Assembly (NCBI GenBank): GCA_046351595.1
Contig: JAXLYE010000001.1
Location: forward strand, 1,860,001 to 1,924,000
Direction of reading: 5' to 3'
Length of the DNA stretch: 64,000 nucleotides
Source of the DNA: JAXLYE01 sp046351595
GTDB taxonomy: Bacteria > Myxococcota_A > Polyangia > Palsa-1104 > JAEUJZ01
Below the pieces are notes generated by a model that did not search any database, had not been told where the DNA came from, and worked only from the letters and a program-made list of their open reading frames with translations. Each line of letters begins with the position of its first letter. The first letter of the stretch is position 1. The position numbers and the translations under genes were made by a program. This document shows positions 1 to 12,373 of this stretch, in pieces.

Positions 1-14
1 CCGCACAGCCCGCA

Positions 15-365
15 TCAGCTGCCCCGGTAGGTGCTGTAGCCGAAGGGGCTGATGAGCAGCGGCACGTGGTAGTGCTCGTCCGCGCTGCCGACGTCGAAGG
101 TGATGCTGACCGATGGGTAGAAGCAGGCCTGGCCGCGGCCCTTGAAGTAGTCGGAGATTTGGAAGGTCAGGCGGTAGGTGCCGGCCTCAAGGCTCGGCGG
201 GGACGAGCCGTCCTCGGGCAGCAGGCTGCGGACGCGGCCGTCGTCGTTGGTGACCGACTCGCCGATCGGCTGGAAGGTGCCGTCGAGCCCCCGCTCGAGG
301 GTGACCCGGACCTGCCCGGCCGGGCGGCCCCGCGAGGTGTCGAGGATGTGCGTGCTGATTCCCAT
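15..365 (-). CDS. uraH: 5-hydroxyisourate hydrolase (transthyretin-like)
   Basis: This enzyme hydrolyses 5-hydroxyisourate to OHCU in the uric acid to allantoin pathway; the active form is normally a tetramer in the cytoplasm. The 116-aa protein has the family length. It opens with the STHILDTSRGRPA block that carries the first conserved His, has a conserved HYHVPLL segment near residues 97-103, and ends in the C-terminal signature YRGS. The gene is complete: its stop lies 15 bases from the window edge. No other purine-catabolism gene is visible, but its downstream neighbour lies outside the window. Confidence 0.95.
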   Translation of the reverse strand: MGISTHILDTSRGRPAGQVRVTLERGLDGTFQPIGESVTNDDGRVRSLLPEDGSSPPSLEAGTYRLTFQISDYFKGRGQACFYPSVSITFDVGSADEHYHVPLLISPFGYSTYRGS

Positions 366-521
366 GGCCGGCTACTCAAGCAGCAGCCGCCGCGCCGCGC
401 AAGCGCCTCGTCACATACGGTGTCGAGCGCAATACGCGGTGCGGGTGGCACCGGGGTCCCCCTCGGGCTGTGCGCGCGGAGCACACCGTGCGCTGCCGCC
501 TGCTCAGCCCGGGCCGCGGGA

Positions 522-704
522 TCAGTTGCGGTAGACCTTGATCACCGACGGAGTCTCGTCCTCCAGGCCGGCGAGGTTGCCCTCGACCTCGGCGCGGGCG
601 CGGCGGATCTCCTCGACCGCCGCGGCGCGGTTCAGGACGCCGATGATGGCCTTGATCTGCTCGCTGAGATCCAGCACGTCGATCGTGTGGTTGAACCGTG
701 GCAT
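522..704 (-). CDS. small protein of unknown function (60 aa)
   Basis: I do not recognise this 60-residue protein. It is preceded by a strong ribosome binding site (AAGGAGG about 6 bases before the ATG), which is the main reason to call it real. The sequence is mostly helix-forming (residues 10-45 are rich in Glu, Ala, Arg and Ile) and ends VIKVYRN. It lies 156 bases upstream of the hydroxyisourate hydrolase on the same strand. No signal peptide or membrane segment is visible. Confidence 0.55.
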   Translation of the reverse strand: MPRFNHTIDVLDLSEQIKAIIGVLNRAAAVEEIRRARAEVEGNLAGLEDETPSVIKVYRN

Positions 705-886
705 GGCGGCCTCCTTGGTTGGGGGTAGTTCGTCTCGCTGTCTGAGCCGCTAGCGACGCAAGACGGGTGCCAGCCACGCCGGGCCGATCGCCGACCGGGA
801 TCCACGGCCCGGTACGGCCCCTCGGCGGGAGCTAGGAAGGTGGGCAGGGAGGAAGGCGGGGAGATAGGAAGGTGGGACGGGGATCG

Positions 887-2086
887 TCAGGTGCGGATGA
901 AGTCGCGGACCAGCGCCTTCTTCTGCGCGTGCCGCTTGAGCGCGAGCTCGATGAGGCGGGTGATAAGCTCGCTGTAGCCGACGCCCGAGGCCTCCCACAG
1001 CTTCGGGTACATGCTGATCGAGGTGAAGCCGGGCAGTGTGTTCACCTCGTTGAAGTACAGCGCCGGCCGGCGCCCGGTCTTTTCGTCGTCGGGCAGCGGC
1101 TTCTCGAGGAAGAAGTCGACGCGGGCCAGGCCCTCGCACTCCAGCGCCCGGAAGGCCGCCGCGGCCAGGCGCTGCGCCTCACGCAGCTCGCCGGCATCGA
1201 GCGCCGCCGGGATCGACAGCGACGCGCCGTTCTCGTCGAGGTACTTGGCCTCGTACGAGTAGAACTCGTGGCGCGGGTTGATCTCGCCGACGGTGCTGCA
1301 CAGGGGCTGCCCGGCCGGGTCGGGGTTCTCCAGCACGGCGACCTCGATCTCGCGCGCGCCGGCGAGCCCGCCGACGGCCTGCTCGATCAGCACCTTGCGG
1401 TCGAAGCGGAAGGCGTCCTCGACGGCCGCGACCAGCTCCTCGGGCCGCTTCACCTTGTGCACGCCGACCGACGAGCCGGAGCCCGCGGGCTTGACGAAGC
1501 ACGGGTAGCCCAGGCGCTCGCCGACGAGCGCCGGCAGCGACGTCGGGTCCCAGGCGCCGGCGCGCAGCGACAGGTACGGCACGATCGGCACGCCGGCCGC
1601 CGCGCACAGCCGCTTGGCGACCTCCTTGTCCATGCCCACCGCCGAGGCCAGGACGCCGCAGCCGACGTACGGCAGCTCGGTCAGCTCGAGGAAGCCCTGG
1701 ATCGTCCCGTCCTCGCACAGCGTCCCGTGCATGACCGGGAACACCACGTCCACCGTCGGCAGCGCCGCGGCCGGCGCGAGCTCGCCGCCGTAGCGCATGA
1801 GCGTCGCGCCCCCGCCCTCGCCCTCAGACGACACGCTCGGCGAAGGCGGCAGCAGCACCGGCGGCAGGTCGCGGAACACCGGCAGCGACTTGGCGGCGCG
1901 GTCGATCGCGGCCGCGTTACCGGCGTGCCAGCGCCCGTCCTTGTCGACGGCGATCGGCACGGCCTCGAAGCGCTCGGGGTCGAGGTTGCGCAGCACCGAG
2001 GCGGCCGAGATCAGCGAGATCTCGTGCTCGCCCGAGCGCCCGCCGTACAGCACCGCGACCCGCAGCTTGCGGCGGGGGTTCGCCAT
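887..2086 (-). CDS. ddl: D-alanine--D-alanine ligase
   Basis: This ATP-grasp enzyme joins two D-alanines to make the dipeptide of the peptidoglycan stem. The 399-aa protein begins with the family N-terminus (VAVLYGGRSGEHEISLISA), has the ATP-grasp loop FVKPAGSGSSVGVHKV around residues 193-208 and the metal-binding FNEVNTLPGFTSISMYPKL near residues 346-364. A Pro/Ser/Glu-rich insertion near residues 80-95 makes it a little longer than usual. Its ATG overlaps the stop of the upstream ribbon-helix-helix gene by one base (TGATG), so the two are probably translationally coupled and co-transcribed with the ParA gene further upstream. Confidence 0.96.
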   Translation of the reverse strand: MANPRRKLRVAVLYGGRSGEHEISLISAASVLRNLDPERFEAVPIAVDKDGRWHAGNAAAIDRAAKSLPVFRDLPPVLLPPSPSVSSEGEGGGATLMRYGGELAPAAALPTVDVVFPVMHGTLCEDGTIQGFLELTELPYVGCGVLASAVGMDKEVAKRLCAAAGVPIVPYLSLRAGAWDPTSLPALVGERLGYPCFVKPAGSGSSVGVHKVKRPEELVAAVEDAFRFDRKVLIEQAVGGLAGAREIEVAVLENPDPAGQPLCSTVGEINPRHEFYSYEAKYLDENGASLSIPAALDAGELREAQRLAAAAFRALECEGLARVDFFLEKPLPDDEKTGRRPALYFNEVNTLPGFTSISMYPKLWEASGVGYSELITRLIELALKRHAQKKALVRDFIRT

Positions 2087-2517
2087 CAGTGGCTCCGCGG
2101 GACCTTGTCGAGGTCGATCTGCAGGAGCGCCTCGCGGATGACCTGCGACTTGTTGGCCTTGGAGTGGCCGCGCCGCTTGAGCTCCTGCACCAGCCGATCC
2201 AGCCGCTCGATGTCCTCGTTGTACAGCGAGATGCAGACGACCTTGTAGTGCGTCGGCCGCGGCTTCTTGCCTTCCTGCGGCGACTCGCCGAGTGCCGAGC
2301 CCGGGGAGGCCGCGGCGACCTCGGGGACCGCCGCCGCGGGCGCCGGGCGGCTCGGGCGCTCGGGGCGGTAGAAGCCGGTCAGGATGTCATCGACCGACAG
2401 CGGATCGGTCGCGAGCGCGCGCGACGCCGCGGCCGAGGTGAGGTTCCGCGGCGCGGGCGTGAGCGCTCCCGGGGTGGAGGCTTCAGCTTTGGCGTTCATC
2501 AAAAAACTCCTGGACAT
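2086..2517 (-). CDS. ribbon-helix-helix (CopG/Arc-like) protein
   Basis: The last 55 residues of this 143-aa protein read as a ribbon-helix-helix DNA-binding fold: a short beta strand (VVCISLY), an amphipathic helix (NEDIERLDRLVQELKRRG), then SKANKSQVIREALLQID. The first 85 residues are Pro/Ala-rich and probably disordered. The gene sits 27 bases downstream of a ParA-type ATPase and overlaps ddl by one base. A ParA ATPase followed by an RHH protein is a known partition-cassette layout, in which the RHH protein binds the centromere-like site or regulates the operon; on a chromosome it may instead position a cell component. That role is inferred. Confidence 0.75.
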   Translation of the reverse strand: MSRSFLMNAKAEASTPGALTPAPRNLTSAAASRALATDPLSVDDILTGFYRPERPSRPAPAAAVPEVAAASPGSALGESPQEGKKPRPTHYKVVCISLYNEDIERLDRLVQELKRRGHSKANKSQVIREALLQIDLDKVPRSH

Positions 2518-2544
2518 ACTGCAAGCAGGGTCCGCGATCGCGGA

Positions 2545-3531
<987 letters not shown>

Positions 3532-3538
3532 GCCGTCA

Positions 3539-4900
3539 TTAGAGGGCCGCGCCTCGAGCCGGGCAAATTTTTGCTCCGTCTGCCAGCGCCTCCTCGCCGG
3601 CCGCCTCCTCGCCCGCCTCCTCGCGCCGCCCGCCGCCGCCGCTGCCCGCGCCCGCCTCCCCGTCGCCCAGCCGCTCGCAGGTCAGCAGCGCCTGCGCCAG
3701 CCCGCGGTACAGCCCGTACGGCTCCAGCCGCCGCAGCAGCCGCCGGATCAGCAGGACCTCCTCGTGCCGCGCCGCCTGCTGGCGATCGGCATCGGCCCCG
3801 TTTGCGACGGCCGGCTCGGACCGGGACGTGACGGCCAATCCAGACCGGGCCGCCCGCCGCCGCGTCCGCGACGGGAAGCGGCGACCAAAAGCCGCGCGCG
3901 CCCGGCGGTGCAGCTGCACGTCCTCGTAGCAGCCGAGCAAGAGCTGCATCTCACCGACGGCCTGCTCGCCGAAGCCGGGCAGCCACTCGAGCAGCGAGCG
4001 CACGCGCTCCTGCCACTCCAGCTCCTCGCCGACCAGATCGTCCCAGCTCGCTTCGTCGTCGGCGTCCTCGGCCGCGGCGAGCGCCTGCGCCAGGTGGCCG
4101 GGGCCGCGGCGCAGCGCCTCGGCGTGCAGCGTGCCGCTGGCGCACAGCGTCGCCAGCCGGTGCAGCGGCCGGGCCAGCCGACCCAGCCCGAGCTCGCGCA
4201 GCGCCTCGACGGAGACGGCGCAGAGCTCGGGGGCCTGCGGGAACGCCCGCGCCCCGCTCGGCGTCGGCGCCCCCAGCGCGCACAGCGCCGCGCACAGCGC
4301 CTGCGCCCGCGCCTCGGCCGCGCCGCCGAGCAGCAGGCACTTCACCAGGTCCTCGAACGCGGTCGCCGAGCGCAGCGCCCGCGCCGCGTCCAGCGCCGGC
4401 GCCCACCCGAGCTCCGGGTCCTCGCCCAGAAGGCGGTAGAAGAGCTGGTAGTCCTCGTCGAGCCGCAGCATGTCCCGGAGCTGCGCGATCCGCTCGAGCT
4501 GCGCGATCCGCTCGAGCTGCCCGCGTCGTGCACCCGGGTCGCCGGTCGCCGCCGGCTCCGCGGCCAGCCCGTGGACCCGCAGCGGCGTGCCCGCGCCGCC
4601 CGGCTGCGTCAGCACCACCTCGACCGGCGGCGCCAGCGGGCTGCGCCCGGCCCCGGCCGGCGGCAGCACCAGCCGCAGCGCGCCCGTCGCCCGGGCCGCC
4701 GCGCCGGCGCCCTCGCCCGGCTCCAGCCAGGCCACCGGGGCCAGCCGCGCGAGCGGGCTGCGCCGCACACAGACGCGCAGGCTGAAGCCGGCCGGCACCT
4801 CCAGGGGCAGGGCCGGCAGGGCCAGCAAGGTCTGGAGGGCCCCGAGGGCCCCAAGGGCTCCAAGGGTTTGTGACAGGTCCTGCGGCGCGGGTGGATTCAT
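3539..4900 (-). CDS. HhH-GPD superfamily DNA glycosylase-like protein
   Basis: The C-terminal half of this 453-aa protein follows the 3-methyladenine glycosylase/AlkA pattern: AFEDLVKCLLLG, a segment FPQAPELCAVSVEALRELG like the family 'P..LA..s...L+.lG' block, a helix-hairpin-helix region (LPGFGEQAVGEMQLLLG), and PYGLYRGLAQALL. By my alignment the usual catalytic Asp after the hairpin is replaced by His in GCYEDVQLHRR, so activity is doubtful. The N-terminus is low-complexity and beta-rich. No convincing ribosome binding site was found; an ATG at 4987 would add 29 residues. Two 18-bp direct repeats (LERIAQ twice) lie at 4487-4520. Confidence 0.6.
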   Translation of the reverse strand: MNPPAPQDLSQTLGALGALGALQTLLALPALPLEVPAGFSLRVCVRRSPLARLAPVAWLEPGEGAGAAARATGALRLVLPPAGAGRSPLAPPVEVVLTQPGGAGTPLRVHGLAAEPAATGDPGARRGQLERIAQLERIAQLRDMLRLDEDYQLFYRLLGEDPELGWAPALDAARALRSATAFEDLVKCLLLGGAAEARAQALCAALCALGAPTPSGARAFPQAPELCAVSVEALRELGLGRLARPLHRLATLCASGTLHAEALRRGPGHLAQALAAAEDADDEASWDDLVGEELEWQERVRSLLEWLPGFGEQAVGEMQLLLGCYEDVQLHRRARAAFGRRFPSRTRRRAARSGLAVTSRSEPAVANGADADRQQAARHEEVLLIRRLLRRLEPYGLYRGLAQALLTCERLGDGEAGAGSGGGGRREEAGEEAAGEEALADGAKICPARGAAL

Positions 4901-5392
4901 GTGTTTGTCGTCGCTTACGGCGTCGCCAGGCTGCCCGCCCAGCGGTTCGCCCAGCGGCCCATCAAGCTGCAAAAAAGAGATGGCCATGCCCCGTGGGTCT
5001 ATCTCGTGACACCCGAAAACATCCACGATAAAGTGGGCGCTGCGACATGACGCCCACGAGCCCGCGGATTGAGAAGGCGACCCCTCGTACTCCGCGATCT
5101 CGCTGCGCCCGATGGGTCGTGACGCGAGGGGTAAAAGGGGCGCGAGCGGCCCGGGGGACACGGCGCGCCCGGCGGCCCTGCGCGCCGGCGCCGCTCCCCG
5201 CGCCGTCCGGCGGTGTGACCTCGACGGGGCGCCGTCGCAGCATCGCTCGCCGTGCCTGCCGACCGGGCTCGCCGGGTCCTTCTCGGCGTTGCTCCCGAAG
5301 TCGCTCCTGGAAGTAGTTCTAGTGACCGGCCTTAACTGGCCAGCCCGACTGGCCGCTTAGTGCGAAACGCCAAAACGGAGAGGAGAGAATCA
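4901..5392. other. intergenic region between divergent genes
   Basis: This stretch separates a minus-strand and a plus-strand gene, so it should hold both promoters. I could not pick convincing -35/-10 pairs. A strong ribosome binding site (GGAGAGGAGAG) ends it, just before the plus-strand ATG. Short ACTGGCC repeats occur near 5340. An open minus-strand frame runs up to 5161, but its low-complexity sequence does not look like protein. Confidence 0.4.
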
Positions 5393-5785
5393 ATGAACCT
5401 GGTGCACTCTGCCAAGTACGCCTTCCTTGCTCTGGGGATCTGCGCCGGTCTGTCGGCCTGCGGCGACGGCATGACGACCGATCCGGGGACGACGGCGACG
5501 TTCGCGCAGGTCGTGACCGACATGAAGTCGACCTGCACTCCCTGCCACACCGACGGCAGCGGCACGGCGCTGACGAAGTTCATCATCAAGACCGACAACA
5601 CCGCGACGTACAACCTGCTGATGACCAACACGCTGATCAACAAGTCGGCGCCCGAGATGTCGTCGCTGATCCAGGCCGGCAAGGGCCTGATCATGGCGGG
5701 CGGCTCGCAGCACCCGCAGCGCCTGACGACGGCACAGGCCGATAAGTGGGTCAGCTGGATCAAGGCCGGCGCCGCCAACAACTAG
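5393..5785 (+). CDS. small c-type cytochrome-like lipoprotein
   Basis: This 130-aa exported protein starts with a lipoprotein signal (a hydrophobic stretch ending LSAC; Cys at about residue 23), so it should be anchored in the outer or inner membrane. A single CTPCH motif marks covalent haem binding, and the spacing (haem site about 20 residues into the mature domain, then a helix-rich region ending DKWVSWIKAGA) matches a short planctomycete/myxobacterial mono-haem domain. It probably carries one electron in the periplasm. The start was chosen by the strong purine-rich ribosome binding site just upstream. It appears monocistronic and ends before an intrinsic terminator. Confidence 0.8.
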   Translation: MNLVHSAKYAFLALGICAGLSACGDGMTTDPGTTATFAQVVTDMKSTCTPCHTDGSGTALTKFIIKTDNTATYNLLMTNTLINKSAPEMSSLIQAGKGLIMAGGSQHPQRLTTAQADKWVSWIKAGAANN

Positions 5786-5947
5786 CGCCCCCGGCGGGCT
5801 CCTCCTCTTGCGGAGCGGCCCGCCGCCTCGCCTCCCCTACCTCCGCCTCCCCGATCCCACCGCACGGCTCTTTTTGACCCATCCCAGCGCTGGCTCTGTG
5901 CGCCTGCGGCCGCCCTGCGTTTCCGCGCCGGCGAGCATTCCGCAGCC

Positions 5948-5975
5948 GCCGCTCCGTCGCTGAGCGGCCTTTTTT
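5948..5975 (+). terminator. rho-independent terminator
   Basis: A perfect 7-bp stem (GCCGCTC/GAGCGGC) with a 7-nt loop is followed by C and six T residues. It lies 163 bases after the cytochrome lipoprotein gene and 87 bases before the kinase gene. A second G/C-rich inverted repeat without a T-run (GGCGGGC/GCCCGCC, 5793-5824) lies closer to the cytochrome stop. Confidence 0.85.
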
Positions 5976-6062
5976 ACGGCTCCGTGCGGCCAATATTCGA
6001 TCGCCCTCTCGACCCCGTAGCGGGCACAAAAGTAGATCGGGTAAGATAGGTTTCGCACTAGG

Positions 6063-7793
<1,731 letters not shown>

Positions 7794-7805
7794 GGACCGC
7801 TGCGC

Positions 7806-9005
7806 TCAGGGCGCGGTCCGCTCGTCCCTCTCGGCGCGCGCGGCCTGCTCGTCTCGCCCGGCCTGCTCGTCCCTCGCGTCTCGCCCGGCCCGCTCGACCC
7901 GGCAGGCGCGCAGCCGCAGCCGCAGCCAGCCCTCGTCCAGGTCCTCGCCGATGAAGACCAGCGTCGAGCCGGGGGCCGCGCGCTCGCTGACGCCGGCGTC
8001 CGCGGGCCCAAGCTCCACGTGACCGCCGGCCAGCTGCACGACGGCCGGACGCGGCACCTGGGACCCGTCGCCGACCAGGCGGACGACGCCCTTGGCGCGC
8101 AGCACCTCCCCCGGCAGCTCGTCGAGCAGGCGGCGCAGCGGCGCCTCGACCAGCGGCTCGGCCTCGTGCACCGAAACCGCGACCAGCTGGCGGCCGCCGT
8201 GGCGCCGCGCCGGCCCGCAGCTGGCGCAGCCGCCCCCCGCCCCTTCTTTGGAGTCGACGTGCGCGCACGCCGCGGGCGGCCGCCGCTTCTTCGGCAGGGG
8301 CGACAGCGCCCAGCGCTCGATCTGGGCGATCTCGTCGTCGCTGGCCTGCGCCGACACGCCGACCCGCTCGCCGCTGGCGCCGAGCTCGTCGAGCAGCCGG
8401 TGCGCCTGCTCAAGCTCGTCCGGGCTCGCGCGATCGAGCTTGGTCAGCAGCAGCCGCTCCGCCAGCTCGATCTGCTGCCGCGCCTCGCGCCGCCGGCCGA
8501 GCGCCTCGCGCACGTGCGGCACGTCGACCAGGCACAACAGCCCGAGCAGCGACAGGCGCGGCCGCAGGCGGGCCGGCAGCACCTCGTACTGCTCCAAGAG
8601 CGCCGCCGGCTCGACCAGCCCCGAGGTCTCGACCAGGAGCACCTCGGCGCCAGCCTTGTCGACGAGGTCGAGCGCCGACTCCCAGAGCTCGGTGCCCTTT
8701 ACGCAGCACACGCAGCCGTTGGCCAGCTCGAGGATGCCGCTCGTGCCCTGCAGCAGCGTGCCGTCGACGCCGACCTGGCCGAACTCGTTGACGACGACGC
8801 CCAGGCGCGGCTGGCCCGGCCGCCGCGGCAGCCGCAGGAAGCGGTTGATCAGCGTCGTCTTGCCGCTGCCGAGGAAGCCGGTGATCAAGAGCAGCGGCGT
8901 CGGCCCGCGCGCGGAGCCGCGCTCGTGCGCAGGCTCACGCTCGGCGGGGTCGGGTCCGGCACCGGCCTCCGGACGCTCGCTCGCTCGCTCGTCGGTATTG
9001 GACAT
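7806..9005 (-). CDS. CobW/COG0523-family GTPase (metal chaperone)
   Basis: A G3E GTPase of 399 aa. The P-loop GFLGSGKTTLINRFL lies near residues 43-57, the NEFGQVGVDG segment follows, and the metal-binding signature GCVCC sits in ELANGCVCCVKG. The ETSGLVEP switch block and the C-terminal CobW domain (QLVAVSVHEAE...) are present. These proteins use GTP hydrolysis to deliver zinc or cobalt to client enzymes. A Cys/His-containing insertion (HVDSKEGAGGGCASCG) just before the C-terminal domain could be an extra metal site. The N-terminal 35 residues are disordered. It converges on the kinase gene, 12 bases apart. Confidence 0.92.
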   Translation of the reverse strand: MSNTDERASERPEAGAGPDPAEREPAHERGSARGPTPLLLITGFLGSGKTTLINRFLRLPRRPGQPRLGVVVNEFGQVGVDGTLLQGTSGILELANGCVCCVKGTELWESALDLVDKAGAEVLLVETSGLVEPAALLEQYEVLPARLRPRLSLLGLLCLVDVPHVREALGRRREARQQIELAERLLLTKLDRASPDELEQAHRLLDELGASGERVGVSAQASDDEIAQIERWALSPLPKKRRPPAACAHVDSKEGAGGGCASCGPARRHGGRQLVAVSVHEAEPLVEAPLRRLLDELPGEVLRAKGVVRLVGDGSQVPRPAVVQLAGGHVELGPADAGVSERAAPGSTLVFIGEDLDEGWLRLRLRACRVERAGRDARDEQAGRDEQAARAERDERTAP

Positions 9006-9128
9006 GGCGCCAAGCTATAAGCCAGCCGCGCGCGCCTGACAAACACGGCTGCGAAAGAAGTTCGCGCCGGCCGCAGGCGGGCCCGCGCCGCTTTGGACCG
9101 GCTCCGGGCCCGCGCGCGCACCGCTCGG

Positions 9129-9158
9129 TTGACAGCGATCCGAGGCGGGAAAGATACT
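9129..9158 (+). promoter_or_regulatory. candidate sigma-70 promoter
   Basis: A perfect TTGACA (9129-9134) is followed after 18 bases by GATACT (9153-9158, four of six consensus matches). Transcription would start near 9165, which is exactly the GTG proposed as the start of the PilZ gene. Confidence 0.5.
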
Positions 9159-9164
9159 GGTTCG

Positions 9165-9785
9165 GTGACCCTCAGCCAGCCTGCCGACGGGGCGGAGCCG
9201 GTGTCGCTGCGCTGCCAGCTCGGCTACCCGGACCTCGAGACGTTCATCGTGAGCTACGGCCACAACCTGTCCGCGGGCGGGCTGTTCCTGCCGATGTCGG
9301 CGCCGCCGCCGGTCGGCACGCGGGTGCGCTTCGAGCTCCTTCTGATGACGGCGCAGGCGGCGCTGCGCGGCGAGGGCGAGGTGACCTGGACCTCGCTCGG
9401 CACCGGCGGGCTGAGCGGGCTCGGCCTGCGCCTCACCGCGCTCGACGGGCCGAGCCGCCGCGTGCTCGGCCGCGCGCTTGCCCACAAGGCCGCGCACCTG
9501 GAGAGCTACTACAAGGCGGCGCCGGATCCGTTCGCCACCGACAGCTACCGCCCGGCGCTGCCGCCGCCGCCCGCGCCGCCGCTCGCCGCCGCGCCGCCGC
9601 CGCCGGCCCCGCCCGTGGCCGCGCCGCCGCCCGCGCCGCCCCGCACTGCGGCCCCGATCCGCACCGGCCCCGAGGAGGCCGAGCTGGTGGCGCTGCTGCA
9701 GCCGCGCCGCCCGTCGCTGCCCGGGCCGCGCGACCGACGCGAGCTCGCAGAGAAGCTCGACGGGCTGCTGCGCCGCAGGGCCTAG
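9165..9785 (+). CDS. PilZ-domain protein (c-di-GMP-binding type)
   Basis: A protein of 206 aa (from the GTG start) with one PilZ-like domain in residues 15-110 (NLSAGGLFLPMSAPPPVGTR, then GLSGLGLRL), matching the small PilZ family common in myxobacteria. The usual RxxxR at the start of the domain is not obvious, so c-di-GMP binding is uncertain. The C-terminal half is a Pro/Ala-rich linker followed by a short basic helix. The start is uncertain: a TTG at 9093 gives 24 more residues, but the promoter-like sequence at 9129-9158 favours 9165. It is divergent from the CobW gene. Confidence 0.75.
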   Translation: MTLSQPADGAEPVSLRCQLGYPDLETFIVSYGHNLSAGGLFLPMSAPPPVGTRVRFELLLMTAQAALRGEGEVTWTSLGTGGLSGLGLRLTALDGPSRRVLGRALAHKAAHLESYYKAAPDPFATDSYRPALPPPPAPPLAAAPPPPAPPVAAPPPAPPRTAAPIRTGPEEAELVALLQPRRPSLPGPRDRRELAEKLDGLLRRRA

Positions 9786-9818
9786 CCGCGCTGCCCCGGC
9801 CGGCCCCGCGCCGCGGCC

Positions 9819-11162
<1,344 letters not shown>

Positions 11163-11307
11163 CCTGCCATCGTATCACGCAGGGGCCCGAGGCAGACGCG
11201 GGGGCGGCCTCGCGGAGCGGCCGGCTGTCCGACGGGAGGTTCGGCTGTGGGAGGGGGTCGCGGCGGCACGGCCGCGGGAGGTGCGGGCGGAGGAGCGACG
11301 AGAGAGG

Positions 11308-12009
11308 CTAGTCGCGGCCGCCGGCGTACAGCCGGATCAGCAGGCGCAGCGCGCTGGCGAAGATGTTGAACAGGGCCGCGAACAGCATCAGCGCGCCCTG
11401 CACGGGGTTATTGTAGTCCGGGTTGTTCAGCACGTCGCTCGTCGCGTAGACCAGCATCAGCACGCCGAGGATGCCGATGCCGATGCTGATCGCGACGCTC
11501 AGCCAGTCAAAGCCGAGGAAGGCGTTCAGCACGATGGCCGCCAGCAGGCTGAAGAAGATGCCCGTCAAGAGGCCGCCCGGCGCCGAGAAGCGGTCGCGCG
11601 TCACCATGATGTAGCCGGTCACCGCGACGAAGACCGCGGCGGTCACGCCGAGCGCCGCCGGGATCGCCTGCGGCGCAAGGATGCCGGCCACCCACAGCAG
11701 CGGGCTGAGCGCCAGGCCCGAGATGAAGCCGTCGGCCGCCAGCGCCAGGATGCCCACCGTCGGGTTCTTTCGCGAGGCCCAGAGCGCGATGTGCGGCACG
11801 ACGTTCAGCAGCACGATCATGAGGATCCAGCCGATCGGGTTGCGGAAGAACTGCAGCAGCATCGGCGACGTCGCGCCCAGGTAGCCGCCGAGCGCCGCGG
11901 TGACGACGCTGACGCTGAGCAGCGCGTAGGTCTTCTTCGCCAGCGCCGCCTGCTGCTCGTCGAGCGTGGTGGTGCCAAACAGCTTGTCCGTTGCAGACAT
12001 CATCGACAT
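11308..12009 (-). CDS. Bax inhibitor-1/YccA-family membrane protein
   Basis: A 233-aa integral membrane protein with about seven hydrophobic segments and the family features: an N-terminal cytoplasmic stretch ending AALAKKTYALLSVS, a central NPTVGILALAADGFISGLALS region, and a C-terminal segment ending LFNIFASALRLLIRLYAG. Bacterial members are pH-sensitive calcium-leak channels; some influence protease activity on membrane proteins. The ATG at 12009 was chosen because GGAGCAAG precedes it; an open frame continues far upstream but lacks membrane-protein character there. Confidence 0.9.
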   Translation of the reverse strand: MSMMSATDKLFGTTTLDEQQAALAKKTYALLSVSVVTAALGGYLGATSPMLLQFFRNPIGWILMIVLLNVVPHIALWASRKNPTVGILALAADGFISGLALSPLLWVAGILAPQAIPAALGVTAAVFVAVTGYIMVTRDRFSAPGGLLTGIFFSLLAAIVLNAFLGFDWLSVAISIGIGILGVLMLVYATSDVLNNPDYNNPVQGALMLFAALFNIFASALRLLIRLYAGGRD

Positions 12010-12153
12010 GGCTTGCTCCGTTCGTTCGTAACTCGTTGCCTCAATCTGAGCCTGGGGGGACCGACCTGGCAAGGGGGGGCATGTCGAGAGCCGGAGGTCC
12101 CTGTCGCCAAAAGGCCCGGGCGGCCGGCGGGGGCGCGTCTCCGCCGCCGACAG

Positions 12154-12300
12154 GCCCGCGCCGCTGGCCCCGGGGTCCGTGGCATTGGCCCCAGGGTCCG
12201 CGCCGTTGGCCCCAGGGTCCGCGTCCTTGACCCTGGGGTCCGCCCCGCTGGCCCGGGGGTCCGTGCCGCTGGCCCGGGGGTCCGTGCCGTTGGCCCGGGG
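12154..12300. repeat. 21-bp tandem repeat (seven copies) in the 12010-12367 intergenic region
   Basis: Seven tandem 21-bp units (start GTCCGNGCC, core TTGGCCC) run from 12154 to 12300, with a partial eighth after that. The copies differ at several positions. They lie between the start of the Bax-inhibitor-like gene and the start of the gene at 12374. Both strands are open across the array because the unit is a multiple of three; the minus-strand reading gives a 7-residue Pro/Ala/Arg/Thr repeat. I do not think it is translated. No other feature was seen in this gap. Confidence 0.8.
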
Positions 12301-12373
12301 GCCGCTGACCGGACCGCCGCCCCTCTTTTCAACCCAGCGGAACCAGCAATCCCGACGAGGAGCTCTGTTGATC

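Noticed and set aside
12000..12332. Minus-strand frame encoding a 7-residue repeat
   Set aside because: It is created by the 21-bp repeat, overlaps the BI-1-like start and has no ribosome binding site.
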